Assembly: GCA_002306745.1 (NCBI GenBank)
Contig: DBSW01000140.1
Span: 1 to 13,958, forward strand
Direction: 5' to 3'
From: Dehalococcoidia bacterium UBA1332
GTDB taxonomy: Bacteria > Chloroflexota > Dehalococcoidia > Lucifugimonadales > Lucifugimonadaceae
DNA length: 13,958 nucleotides
Part shown: in pieces, positions 1 through 7,781 of the stretch
Position numbering within the stretch: the stretch's first letter is position 1
How the letters are laid out: each line of letters opens with the position of its first letter
Notes under the pieces: generated by a model
What the model saw: the letters and a program-made list of their open reading frames with translations, nothing else
Told to the model about the DNA's origin: nothing
Databases searched by the model: none
Translations under genes and position numbers: made by a program

Positions 1-1
1 A

Positions 2-1564
2 ATTGTTGGTGCAGGTTCTGCTGGTGCAGTTTTGGCTGCACGTCTGACTGAGGATCCTTCAAGGTCTGTTTTGTTGTTAGAGGCAGGCCCCGATTACGTT
101 GACCCTGAAACTCTCCCAACAGAACTTAAGCACGGATACGGTGTAGAACCTAAACTTTGGGCAAAGGCATTTGGCGAACTGAGTACCCATAACTGGGGAT
201 ACGAAGGTAGGGCTACAGCAAAAAACCCAAGTATTAGTGTCCCGAGAGGTAAGGTAGTTGGTGGCTCCAGTGCAGTAAATGCCCAAATTTTTCTACGTGG
301 AGTCCCTGAAGATTATGATGCTTGGGTAAAGGAAGGGAATGAAGGTTGGGGATACCGAGACCTTTTGCCTTATTTTCGCAAAGTCGAAAAAGATCCAGAT
401 TTCACTGGAGACTTCCATAGTGGAGAAGGTTCAGTGCCGCTAAGGCGTTGGAGGCAATCCGAAATGCTTGCCGACCAGATAGCTTTCTATGAGGCATGCA
501 AAAGTTACGGCTTTGATGAAAGTCTGGATCAAAACCACCCTGACTCTACAGGTATAGGTCCAACTCCGTTCAATAATGCTGACGGCATAAGATGGTCCAC
601 TTCATTGACATATTTGGAGCCTGCAAGGCATCGCCTAAACCTCACAATAAGATCAGAAACTAAGGTAAGATCCGTGATTTTTGATAATCAACGAGCGACG
701 GGGGTTTTAGCTGAATCGGGTGGTGATCTTTTTGAACTTACTGCAGGCGAAGTAATTCTTTGTGGCGGCGCATATGCATCTCCACAGTTATTGATGTTAT
801 CTGGGGTGGGGCCGGATGATGAACTCAATAAACATGGCATATCTGTTTTGAGCGATTTGCCTGGTGTAGGCGAAAACCTCAGAGATCATCCTCAAATACA
901 ACTCACCTTCTCGACCAAGGCTGGTTTCGATCAACATCCACTCGATCCTAGGATCCAGAATGCTCTTAGGTATACCGCTGAAGGATCAACTTACCGTAAC
1001 GACATGTTTATACACCCGATAGCTCATGCTTCGGAGTTTGATACTTATACAGTTCCAACAGGTCAGAGTATTCGAGACGATGAAGTTGGCGTTGGAATGA
1101 TTGCGACTATATATCTGGCTGATGGATCCGGGAGAGTCACTTTGAGGTCTAGAGACCCAGAAGAGCAGCCAGAAATAGACTTCAATTACCTTTCTGAAGA
1201 AAACGATCGGGCTCGTTTGAGGGAAGCAGTGTACATCTGCTTAGATCTAGCTAAACAAGATTCTTACTCGGACATAATTGACCAATTGATAAATCCTGCG
1301 CCAGAAGATCTCGAATCTGATTCGAAGCTTGATGATTGGTTGTTGCGTTATGTAAGGACGAGCCACCATGGATCTGGAACGTGCAAGATGGGACCGACTA
1401 CCGACCCAAAATCAGTAGTTGATAATGCTGGACGAGTGCATGGGATCGGTAACCTTAGGGTGGTTGATGCATCGATCATGCCTGATTGTATTAGGGCGAA
1501 TACGAATCTAACCACCATGGTTATTGGTGAGCGGATTGCGGACTTAATAAAACAGGGTTCTTGA
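2..1564 (+). CDS. GMC-family FAD-dependent oxidoreductase (5' partial)
   Basis: This is a flavoenzyme of the glucose-methanol-choline (GMC) family, which oxidises an alcohol to an aldehyde or ketone with FAD. The reading frame is open to the left edge and begins inside the FAD-binding Rossmann motif (I-V-G-A-G-S-A-G, bases 2-25), so only about ten N-terminal residues are missing. The TTG at base 32 is internal and is not the start. Both GMC signatures are visible: G-K-V-V-G-G-S-S-A-V-N near bases 248-280, and G-A-Y-A-S-P-Q-L-L-M-L-S-G-V-G near 767-811. The C-terminal catalytic pair is present as a His in T-S-H-H-G-S-G-T (His codons 1364-1369) and an Asn in A-N-T-N-L-T-T-M close to the end, as in choline dehydrogenase-like members. 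No signal peptide can be judged because of the truncation. The gene converges on the M81 peptidase gene with a 43-base gap and no clear terminator. The substrate (choline-like, long-chain or polyethylene glycol-like alcohol) is undetermined. Confidence 0.95.
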   Translation: MVGAGSAGAVLAARLTEDPSRSVLLLEAGPDYVDPETLPTELKHGYGVEPKLWAKAFGELSTHNWGYEGRATAKNPSISVPRGKVVGGSSAVNAQIFLRGVPEDYDAWVKEGNEGWGYRDLLPYFRKVEKDPDFTGDFHSGEGSVPLRRWRQSEMLADQIAFYEACKSYGFDESLDQNHPDSTGIGPTPFNNADGIRWSTSLTYLEPARHRLNLTIRSETKVRSVIFDNQRATGVLAESGGDLFELTAGEVILCGGAYASPQLLMLSGVGPDDELNKHGISVLSDLPGVGENLRDHPQIQLTFSTKAGFDQHPLDPRIQNALRYTAEGSTYRNDMFIHPIAHASEFDTYTVPTGQSIRDDEVGVGMIATIYLADGSGRVTLRSRDPEEQPEIDFNYLSEENDRARLREAVYICLDLAKQDSYSDIIDQLINPAPEDLESDSKLDDWLLRYVRTSHHGSGTCKMGPTTDPKSVVDNAGRVHGIGNLRVVDASIMPDCIRANTNLTTMVIGERIADLIKQGS

Positions 1565-1607
1565 ATGTGTACGTGTCTTGCCCGTTTCTAATTTTGCGCT
1601 CTACTCT

Positions 1608-3095
1608 CTATGCTCTGGAGTACGTTTCCACCAGAGGTGTAAATTCAGCGTCTGGGTCCATGGGATACATCGGCCTCGAGCAAATCGTATGTCCTAATGA
1701 GTGGAGATTTGCGCTTGTGGAACCGGGTGCGTCAACGTTGAAATTATGCTCTGCCCAATCATCGAAAAAACGGGGTTGGCAATGTGGTGATTTCACAATT
1801 ATCGAGTGAAAACGTTGAGGATCTAAGCCATGGCCCAGAAACAGTGAGCGATCCAGCAAGCTGACTGGAAGTGAGGTTATGACGATAGTGAAATTTTTGC
1901 TGGTGACGACGGCTGTTGGACCCGCGTATTGAGGCATCCCCCAGGATTCAAGAATGTAGTTGCCATCGGACAGAAGATTTACTTTGCATTCAAAAATTTC
2001 TGGAGTAAATCTAGAATCTATTGAACCACCAAGAGTTGTTTTAAATGTTCCGTTGACTCCTGCCTCGAAGGCCATGCTTGCTGCATTGGCATCTGTAATA
2101 GGCGCTAGAACCGTGTGTGGATACTTGACATCTTTCATTGCCGAGATAATTGAATTCGAATCTCCAGGAGCTCCAGATGAAGGCGCATCGGCAGCATCGG
2201 TAAATATTATTGATCCGGCCATATCAGTCGCTTTTGTTATGGCTTCATTTATTGAGACCAGAGATGTCTGCATTTTTGAGCGGTTCGCCCAGAAAGATGT
2301 GGTTAGTTCTGCGGCGATTTTGGAAGCCTTGCCTGAGTCGTCATCGGTTGTAATAAATGCCTGGCTACAAAGTTCTGGAACGTCAGTGAACGGATTGCCA
2401 ATCAAAAATCCTCCTGACAGTATTTCTTCGTTTGCTTCGTAAGCTTTTATAGCCTTGATCTGTTCACCGAAACACCCCGTTTCTGTGATTAATTCGTTTC
2501 CTCTTACCAACGTGGGTACACGCACTCTAGTAGTGACAGGCTTTGCTCCATCAAGAATTTTCAATAAGAGGCGAGCAGCTCGTTCTCCCGTGTCGAATAA
2601 ATCCACATGTGGATAGGTGTGATACGAGGTTAGAGCGTTACCGTTTTCAATCATTTTGGTAGTTAAAATACCGTGGAGATCGAGGGAAAACACTATCGGG
2701 ACGTCTTCTCCGAATAATTGGCGCGTATGTTCCAATACCCAGCCTTCAGGATCTAATTCAGATTCACCGCCCATAGCTCCGTGTAGAGCGAAATAAATTC
2801 CATCGACCTCACCGACGTGTGGGCTTAGGTGGTCTATGAAATCTGCAGACAGTTCATTCCAGCAATCTGCTGACATCGGCCCGGCACTGACCGCTTTGGC
2901 TCCGTACGTTGTGAAGTACTCAATTTCTTTGTTACCGGAAAAAACTTTCATAGCACCAGCTATCGCTGTACCAGTACCGTTATTTATTTTTTCTACTTCG
3001 TCGCTTCTTTGTATGGAAAACAGATCTATTTCTGTCAGTTTTGGATTAAACGTTGAAATCTCTTGAGATATTCCAGCGATCAGAATCCGTTTCAT
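1608..3095 (-). CDS. M81 family metallopeptidase (MlrC/microcystinase C-like)
   Basis: This 495-residue protein is a cytoplasmic zinc peptidase of the M81 family, whose best-studied member, MlrC, cleaves linearised microcystin; most members have unknown substrates. The family landmarks are in order: Q-E-I-S-T-F-N-P at the N-terminus (family consensus H-E-T-N-T-F), A-L-H-G-A-M (His105), D-L-H-G (Asp139, His141), H-T-Y-P-H-V-D (His163), and D-A-P-S-S-G-A-P-G-D near 303-312. Glu12, His105, Asp139, His141 and His163 match the spacing I recall for the MlrC metal site. The first His of H-E-T-N-T-F is replaced by Gln11. An in-frame ATG lies five codons upstream (3110), but its own bases form GGAG, nine bases ahead of the ATG at 3095. 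The family also usually begins M-x-R-I-x-I-A-G, so I chose 3095. It is divergent from the hydrolase operon and so may share its regulation. The family is certain; the substrate is not. Confidence 0.93.
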   Translation of the reverse strand: MKRILIAGISQEISTFNPKLTEIDLFSIQRSDEVEKINNGTGTAIAGAMKVFSGNKEIEYFTTYGAKAVSAGPMSADCWNELSADFIDHLSPHVGEVDGIYFALHGAMGGESELDPEGWVLEHTRQLFGEDVPIVFSLDLHGILTTKMIENGNALTSYHTYPHVDLFDTGERAARLLLKILDGAKPVTTRVRVPTLVRGNELITETGCFGEQIKAIKAYEANEEILSGGFLIGNPFTDVPELCSQAFITTDDDSGKASKIAAELTTSFWANRSKMQTSLVSINEAITKATDMAGSIIFTDAADAPSSGAPGDSNSIISAMKDVKYPHTVLAPITDANAASMAFEAGVNGTFKTTLGGSIDSRFTPEIFECKVNLLSDGNYILESWGMPQYAGPTAVVTSKNFTIVITSLPVSLLDRSLFLGHGLDPQRFHSIIVKSPHCQPRFFDDWAEHNFNVDAPGSTSANLHSLGHTICSRPMYPMDPDAEFTPLVETYSRA

Positions 3096-3214
3096 TAATG
3101 ATTGCTCCATGGTGTTTGCCGAAACAAAAATACTTGTTCAAAAGGTACAGTTGATTTACCCTTCTCGCATGATCAAGTTGGGGCTTATTACCTTAAAAAA
3201 CCGCGAGAAATTAC
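3096..3214. promoter_or_regulatory. Divergent control region between M81 gene and hydrolase operon
   Basis: These 119 bases must hold the promoters of both flanking transcription units. I see no confident -35/-10 pair. Two features stand out. The minus-strand ribosome-binding site for M81 is GGAG, complement of 3105-3108. A 7-base inverted repeat, TTCTCGC at 3162-3168 and GCGAGAA at 3203-3209, has a right arm that contains the GAGA Shine-Dalgarno of the plus-strand hydrolase, six bases before its ATG. The left arm could therefore mask that ribosome-binding site if both arms are in the transcript. Functional regulation is inference. Confidence 0.5.
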
Positions 3215-5191
3215 ATGACAGTTGTTGATCTAGAGATCGTGAAAAGATTTCCATACGCCGCAGGCCGCGAGTTTAAAAATATAGGTAGCTTCGAACAGGT
3301 GGATGCTGAAGTAACTTTATCTGTAGATCCTGATGCTGAATGTAACCTAGCGATTGTTGATCTGAAATACGCTCCACGCAACCCCCGAGGTCAGGTGGTA
3401 TTTAAGGCCGATTTTTCAATCGTAAAACCGGTTGATCCTTCCCGTGGAACTAACCGACTTATGGTTGAACTACCTAATAGAGGTAGACGACGTGTAGTGG
3501 ACACGTTCAACATGTCCGGAAAAGACCCAGCTGCCAGTGCTGGTCCCGGAGATGGCTTTTTGTTTGAACGAGGATTCACGGTAGCTTCTATCGGTTGGCA
3601 ATGGGATGTTTATCGCGACGAGATACTTATGGGTTTGGAGGCGCCATTTGCCGATCTCGCCAACTGTGATAATCCTGGTAAATCCGTAGTTGAAATTAGG
3701 CCTAATCAGCTTTCCTCAACCTGGTTACTCAATGATCGAATTCATAAGCCTGTGCGTGCAGCTGATATCAATGAGCAAGAAGCCAGTTTATTCGTTAGTG
3801 AGTATGAGGACGGACCAAAGAAGATCATACCGAGAACCGAATGGAACTTTGCTAAAGAAACGCCGGATGGCGTCGTATCCAGTGACGAGTACGTGTATAT
3901 GCAATCTGGTTTTCAGCCAGGTCTGTGTTATCAGGTCGTGTATACATCCAAAGATGCTCCTGTAACAGGCGCTGGTTTTATCGCTTTGCGTGACATAACT
4001 TCCTGCCTGAAATACGAGCCAGAATTGCTAATGACAGGGCTTGCTAAATTCGAATCAATAATTGGTTATGGAACTTCACAGACTGGTCGTATGCTCCGAC
4101 AGTTCATACATCTAGGGTTGAACGTGGATGAAAAAAAACGGCCTGTATTTGATGGATTACTTCCCCACGTCGCAGGTGCGAGGATGGGAGCATTTAATCA
4201 TCGTTATGCGCAACCTTCCAATCATTCGTATCCAAGCTTCGGTCATCTCCCTCCATTCACTGACATCGATGTTGATGATCCAATATCAAACGCATCTAGA
4301 GGTCTTCTGGCTCGGCTAGAACAGTTGAACGCAGTACCTAAAGTTATCTATACAAATACTTCTGCGGAATACTGGCGGGGAGATTGTTCGTTGATGCATA
4401 CCGACGCTCACGGTACGCAGGACGTCCCGTTAGGAAAGAATTCTCGGATGTATCATTTTGCCGGTACACAGCATGGGGCTGGAGGTCTGCCTCAGTCTCA
4501 TGAGGGAGCTGCCGAGAACGCTAAAGGTAGATATGCCTATAACGTTTTGGACTATACACCTTTACTTCGATCTGCATTAGTTGCTCTAGAGAGTTGGATT
4601 GAAAGTCATGTGAATCCACCACCTAGCAAACATCCAATATTAGAAGATGGAACAGCGGTTCCTAGAGGCAAAGTCTTATCTAAATTTAGTCGACTTCCAA
4701 ATCAAGTCACTCCAGATCCGGACAAGCTCTGGGTGATTAGAAATACAGATTTAGGTGATGGAGTTGATGAAGGGTTTGGCGATTACCCTCCGGTTGAAGG
4801 AGATGCGTATACATGCTTGGTCTCGGATGTTGACGAGGATGGTAATGAGGTTTCAGGTATCAGACTTCCTGATTTGAATCATCCTGTTGCAACACACGCT
4901 GGCTGGAATGTACGGCATCCAGACACAGGGTCGGCGGATCAAATTATCCCAATGCAAGGTTTTACTCGATGGTTTCCAGTTAATTCGGAACAACAAACAA
5001 GAAACAAAGATTCAAGAGTTGCAATAAATGACAGGTATACCGATCGCCATGAATACGAAAAATTAGTACGTCAGGATACAGAACTACTAGTGTCGGATGG
5101 GTATGTATTACAACAGGATTTGGAATTAGTAGTCCATAATGCTTTGGACCGGTACGACGAATCACTTTCACGCTCGAAAGAATCGATTTGA
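3215..5191 (+). CDS. Alpha/beta hydrolase domain protein (PF20091-like, Abhydrolase_10)
   Basis: This 658-residue protein looks like the large alpha/beta-hydrolase-domain family found next to oxidoreductases in many environmental bacteria; the substrate class is uncertain. The nucleophile elbow is G-Y-G-T-S-Q-T-G-R, with Ser288 as the nucleophile. Likely partners are Glu385 in T-S-A-E-Y-W and His420 in G-T-Q-H-G, both in family-typical contexts; the exact triad is my inference. The N-terminal 200 residues form the beta-rich part, with V-E-L-P-N-R-G-R and F-T-V-A-S-I-G-W-Q-W as landmarks. The C-terminal part contains A-T-H-A-G-W-N and G-F-T-R-W-F-P. No signal peptide is seen, so it is probably cytoplasmic. 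ATG 3215 has GAGA six bases upstream. It is the first gene of a probable three-gene operon, 66 bases ahead of the CocE-type hydrolase. Family assignment is fairly sure; the reaction is not known. Confidence 0.85.
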   Translation: MTVVDLEIVKRFPYAAGREFKNIGSFEQVDAEVTLSVDPDAECNLAIVDLKYAPRNPRGQVVFKADFSIVKPVDPSRGTNRLMVELPNRGRRRVVDTFNMSGKDPAASAGPGDGFLFERGFTVASIGWQWDVYRDEILMGLEAPFADLANCDNPGKSVVEIRPNQLSSTWLLNDRIHKPVRAADINEQEASLFVSEYEDGPKKIIPRTEWNFAKETPDGVVSSDEYVYMQSGFQPGLCYQVVYTSKDAPVTGAGFIALRDITSCLKYEPELLMTGLAKFESIIGYGTSQTGRMLRQFIHLGLNVDEKKRPVFDGLLPHVAGARMGAFNHRYAQPSNHSYPSFGHLPPFTDIDVDDPISNASRGLLARLEQLNAVPKVIYTNTSAEYWRGDCSLMHTDAHGTQDVPLGKNSRMYHFAGTQHGAGGLPQSHEGAAENAKGRYAYNVLDYTPLLRSALVALESWIESHVNPPPSKHPILEDGTAVPRGKVLSKFSRLPNQVTPDPDKLWVIRNTDLGDGVDEGFGDYPPVEGDAYTCLVSDVDEDGNEVSGIRLPDLNHPVATHAGWNVRHPDTGSADQIIPMQGFTRWFPVNSEQQTRNKDSRVAINDRYTDRHEYEKLVRQDTELLVSDGYVLQQDLELVVHNALDRYDESLSRSKESI

Positions 5192-5257
5192 TACTTTCTT
5201 TGCTTGCAGCGAATTTAGTTTTTAGAAGTCGTTATTTCACCTAAATTGGAATTGAAT

Positions 5258-6937
5258 ATGTCAAAGAATTTCGAAGTTGAAATGTTATTGGACATCAAGA
5301 CACCGATGAGAGACGGTGTAAATCTTTCCTCTGACATTTACTTGCCAAAATCAGATGGCCCTTTTCCGGTAATTTTGATGAGAACCCCTTATAGCAATAA
5401 TGGTGACGATATCGTCAAAACATCTATTAGCTATGCTAATCGTGGGTATGCGTGCGTGATCCAAGACGTGCGAGGTCGTTGGGACTCTGATGGTGAGTAT
5501 TACCCATTCCATCAAGAGGCCAAAGATGGATATGACACTCAAGAGTGGATAAGCAAGCAGCGCTGGTGTGATGGGAATATTGGAATGATTGGCGGTTCTT
5601 ATCTTGGAGCAGTGCAATGGCTAAGTGCGCCTTTAAAAAGCAATCATCTCAAGGCGATAGTTCCGCGCGTGATGTGTACTGATTACTACAACGGTTTAGT
5701 GCATCCTGGTGGTACTTTTCAGTTGAATGTGATGATGACATGGGGTATGCGAACCAGCGGGCGTACTGCGCAGACCATTGACTATCACAACTGGACTAAA
5801 GCATTCCATTCCTTACCGCTAGCTGATCTTGGCGGAAGTACGGGGCGTTCCATGGCCTTTTGGCAGGATTGGCATGAACATCAAAATGATGATGAATATT
5901 GGGATGAAGTTAATACAGAAAGACGTTTTAGCGATATTGAGGTGCCAGCGCTAATCATGGGTGGCTGGTATGACCTTTATGCAACTGATGCATTCGATAA
6001 CTTTAACGGTATGCGGCAGCAAGGTGGTTCGGAATTGGCGCGCCAGAGTCAGTTAATTATGGGACCATGGCCCCATCGGCTTAGCCAGTCCACGAAAACC
6101 GGAGACATAGATTTTGGATCTCCATCCAAAATAGACCTTGACGGTATCGAGCGGCGATGGTTGAACCGTTGGATGCTAGGCGAAGATAATGGAGTGGACG
6201 ATGAAGCCCCGCTACGGCTGTTTATAATGGGCACAAATGAGTGGCGAGATGAACAGGAGTGGCCTTTAGCAAGAACTGATTGGCAGACATGGAATTTACA
6301 TTCAGAAGGTCGTGCAAATACAGCGCGTGGAGACGGAACCATATCCTTGATTGAATCTGGTGAAGAATTACCTGACACATTTACTTACGATCCAGAATTT
6401 CCTGTACAAACCATCGGTGGAAACAATTGTTGCTCCCCGGATATCGTTCCATGGGGTCCCTATGACCAAAGACCAGTGGAAAACCGCGGGGATGTGCTGT
6501 GCTTCACTACAGAACCCATGGATAGCGATTTCGAGGTGACAGGCCCCGTCAAACTCAAGCTCTACGCGTCTACCGATGCAGTCGATACTGATTGGACGGC
6601 AAAACTAGTCGATGTATCCCCCGATGGATATGCAAAGAACCTTTGTGACAGCATCATAAGAGCTCGTTACCGGAAAGGATTCGAGAAATCTGATCTACTT
6701 AAGCCAGGGCGTGTCTATGATTACGACCTATATGTGGGTGTAACTGCCAACGTATTTAAAGCTGGTCACCGTATTCGTTTAGAGATCTCCTCTTCGAATT
6801 TCCCTCGGTTTGATCGTAACTTAAATACTGGCGCAACACCTGGTTACGATTCTGAGGTAAAGGTTGCGACGCAGAAGGTTTTTCACTCGTCAAAATATCC
6901 ATCTCACATCGTTCTTCCGGTCATTCAACGTACTTAA
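5258..6937 (+). CDS. CocE/NonD family hydrolase (X-Pro dipeptidyl-peptidase S15-like)
   Basis: This 559-residue serine hydrolase belongs to the CocE/NonD group (cocaine esterase, glutaryl-7-ACA acylase, X-Pro dipeptidyl-peptidase fold). It should cleave an ester or amide bond. The N-terminus shows the typical M-R-D-G-V-N-L-S-S-D-I-Y-L-P. The nucleophile is Ser114 in G-G-S-Y-L-G, the acid Asp239 in G-G-W-Y-D-L, and the base His273 in G-P-W-P-H, so the triad is intact. The C-terminal half, from about residue 420 (G-P-V-K-L-K-L-Y-A-S-T-D, then F-K-A-G-H-R-I-R-L-E-I-S-S-S-N-F-P-R), is the PepX_C jelly-roll domain. There is no signal peptide. A TTG at 5246 is also in frame, but ATG 5258 is preceded by GGA at 5248-5250 with seven bases spacing, so I place the start there. 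It lies between the PF20091-type hydrolase and a small unknown gene, 36 bases before the latter, on one probable transcript. The substrate is unknown. Confidence 0.93.
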   Translation: MSKNFEVEMLLDIKTPMRDGVNLSSDIYLPKSDGPFPVILMRTPYSNNGDDIVKTSISYANRGYACVIQDVRGRWDSDGEYYPFHQEAKDGYDTQEWISKQRWCDGNIGMIGGSYLGAVQWLSAPLKSNHLKAIVPRVMCTDYYNGLVHPGGTFQLNVMMTWGMRTSGRTAQTIDYHNWTKAFHSLPLADLGGSTGRSMAFWQDWHEHQNDDEYWDEVNTERRFSDIEVPALIMGGWYDLYATDAFDNFNGMRQQGGSELARQSQLIMGPWPHRLSQSTKTGDIDFGSPSKIDLDGIERRWLNRWMLGEDNGVDDEAPLRLFIMGTNEWRDEQEWPLARTDWQTWNLHSEGRANTARGDGTISLIESGEELPDTFTYDPEFPVQTIGGNNCCSPDIVPWGPYDQRPVENRGDVLCFTTEPMDSDFEVTGPVKLKLYASTDAVDTDWTAKLVDVSPDGYAKNLCDSIIRARYRKGFEKSDLLKPGRVYDYDLYVGVTANVFKAGHRIRLEISSSNFPRFDRNLNTGATPGYDSEVKVATQKVFHSSKYPSHIVLPVIQRT

Positions 6938-6973
6938 ATTTGGGAAAATATCGTCAATCCTGGAAAAACTATT

Positions 6974-7531
6974 ATGCGCGAAAAAATTAGAGACAAAACT
7001 CGTGATGAGCTTGCGGATCACCTAAATAGCATTGGTGTAGAGGCGTCTTTGTCAGAGCGTAAAAGACCTGAGGAAGCTATTGGCAATAAATGGTGGCGTC
7101 GGTCCCTTGGTGTGATTGACATTGCTACAGGACCTATCAGTTTCATAAACGTGGTTAAAAAAGATCGAAGCAAAGATTCACCTCCTAAATGGTGGATTTT
7201 CCTTTGTGTGCCGCACGACAAAGAATTGCCTGAATCGCGATCAGTTAATATTCGTACTAAACGTCGAAAATCATTCCCTATCTTTGGTTCGGTAGTTGGT
7301 GTCGACTGGAAGGGTCAAGATCGCGGTCATGGCCTCGCAAAGAAACTTTCGGATGATCAACGGACTGACAATCTCGCTGCTGACATTGGAAACATCAGAT
7401 TACAAACTTTGCACGATGATTTTTCTGGGTGGTCTATCGAGATCGACAGAAAAATCAACCCGACGAGGGAGCAATGGGACTCTTTGGAGCGCATCGCGCT
7501 TATAGCTAAGGATTCAATTCCATATTTTTAG
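6974..7531 (+). CDS. Uncharacterised 185-residue cytoplasmic protein
   Basis: I do not recognise this protein. It has no signal peptide or membrane segment. The N-terminal 30 residues are charged and probably helical (many Arg, Lys, Glu, Asp). A Trp-rich segment follows: K-W-W-R-R-S at about residues 39-44 and K-W-W-I-F-L-C-V at about 74-81. A basic stretch R-T-K-R-R-K-S-F is near 94-101, and the end contains F-S-G-W-S-I-E-I-D followed by a final amphipathic helix. The alternation of short hydrophobic strands and charged turns suggests a compact alpha/beta domain. ATG 6974 has GGA nine bases upstream and lies 36 bases after the CocE-type gene, so it is likely the last gene of the hydrolase operon. 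That position hints at a role linked to the hydrolases, but nothing in the sequence shows an enzyme activity. The coding signal is good: full-length open frame, ribosome-binding site and operon position. Confidence 0.75.
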   Translation: MREKIRDKTRDELADHLNSIGVEASLSERKRPEEAIGNKWWRRSLGVIDIATGPISFINVVKKDRSKDSPPKWWIFLCVPHDKELPESRSVNIRTKRRKSFPIFGSVVGVDWKGQDRGHGLAKKLSDDQRTDNLAADIGNIRLQTLHDDFSGWSIEIDRKINPTREQWDSLERIALIAKDSIPYF

Positions 7532-7537
7532 CCTTAG

Positions 7538-7590
7538 TGCTGTTTTTCTGTCTGTACCTCATATTTTTATTTTTTCTGTATCAAACAGCA
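7538..7590. terminator. Weak candidate terminator after the hydrolase operon
   Basis: An 8-base inverted repeat, TGCTGTTT (7538-7545) and AAACAGCA (7583-7590), starts seven bases after the stop codon. It encloses a 37-base T-rich loop with runs of five and six T. The right arm runs into A6 on the plus strand, which would be a U tract only for minus-strand transcription. The long loop makes this a weak intrinsic terminator; it may mark the operon end together with the T-rich runs. Confidence 0.3.
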
Positions 7591-7709
7591 AAAAATAATG
7601 GTTTACGCAATTAATTAATTTCTTCTGTTGGCATGGACGTAAAACTAAGCAGGTTTTTGTTTCCTGAATTGTTTCGTAATGATGATAGCGATATTCAGAT
7701 AAAAGCGTA

Positions 7710-7738
7710 ATCCGTCATCAATTTGATTGATGGCGGGT
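7710..7738 (+). promoter_or_regulatory. Strong hairpin in the leader of the secreted metalloprotease gene
   Basis: The arms ATCCGTCATCAAT (7710-7722) and ATTGATGGCGGGT (7726-7738) pair over 13 positions with only two G-T wobbles, around a three-base TTG loop. The hairpin ends 43 bases before the ATG at 7782 and is not followed by a T tract, so it is not an ordinary terminator. It could be a 5' leader structure that stabilises the mRNA or acts in regulation, or an operator. A very weak promoter-like pair (TTGTTT at 7669, TATTCA at 7692, 17-base spacing) lies just upstream, so the hairpin could sit close to the mRNA 5' end. Function is inference. Confidence 0.5.
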
Positions 7739-7781
7739 CGATCTGTAATGTCCTAACTGTCTAGTACACGAACGGAAATCC

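Noticed and set aside
32..34. TTG as the start of the GMC oxidoreductase
   Set aside because: The frame continues upstream to the window edge and encodes the essential FAD-binding G-A-G-S-A-G, so the true start is outside the window.
1960..2442. Open frame of 160 codons on the plus strand inside the M81 gene
   Set aside because: It lies entirely antisense to a well-supported M81 gene, and its translation shows no family features. The same holds for the frame at 2836-3066.
5212..5247. Inverted repeat AATTTAG / CTAAATT before the CocE-type gene
   Set aside because: The 7-base arms are almost entirely A/T with a 22-base loop, which is likely by chance in AT-rich spacer DNA.
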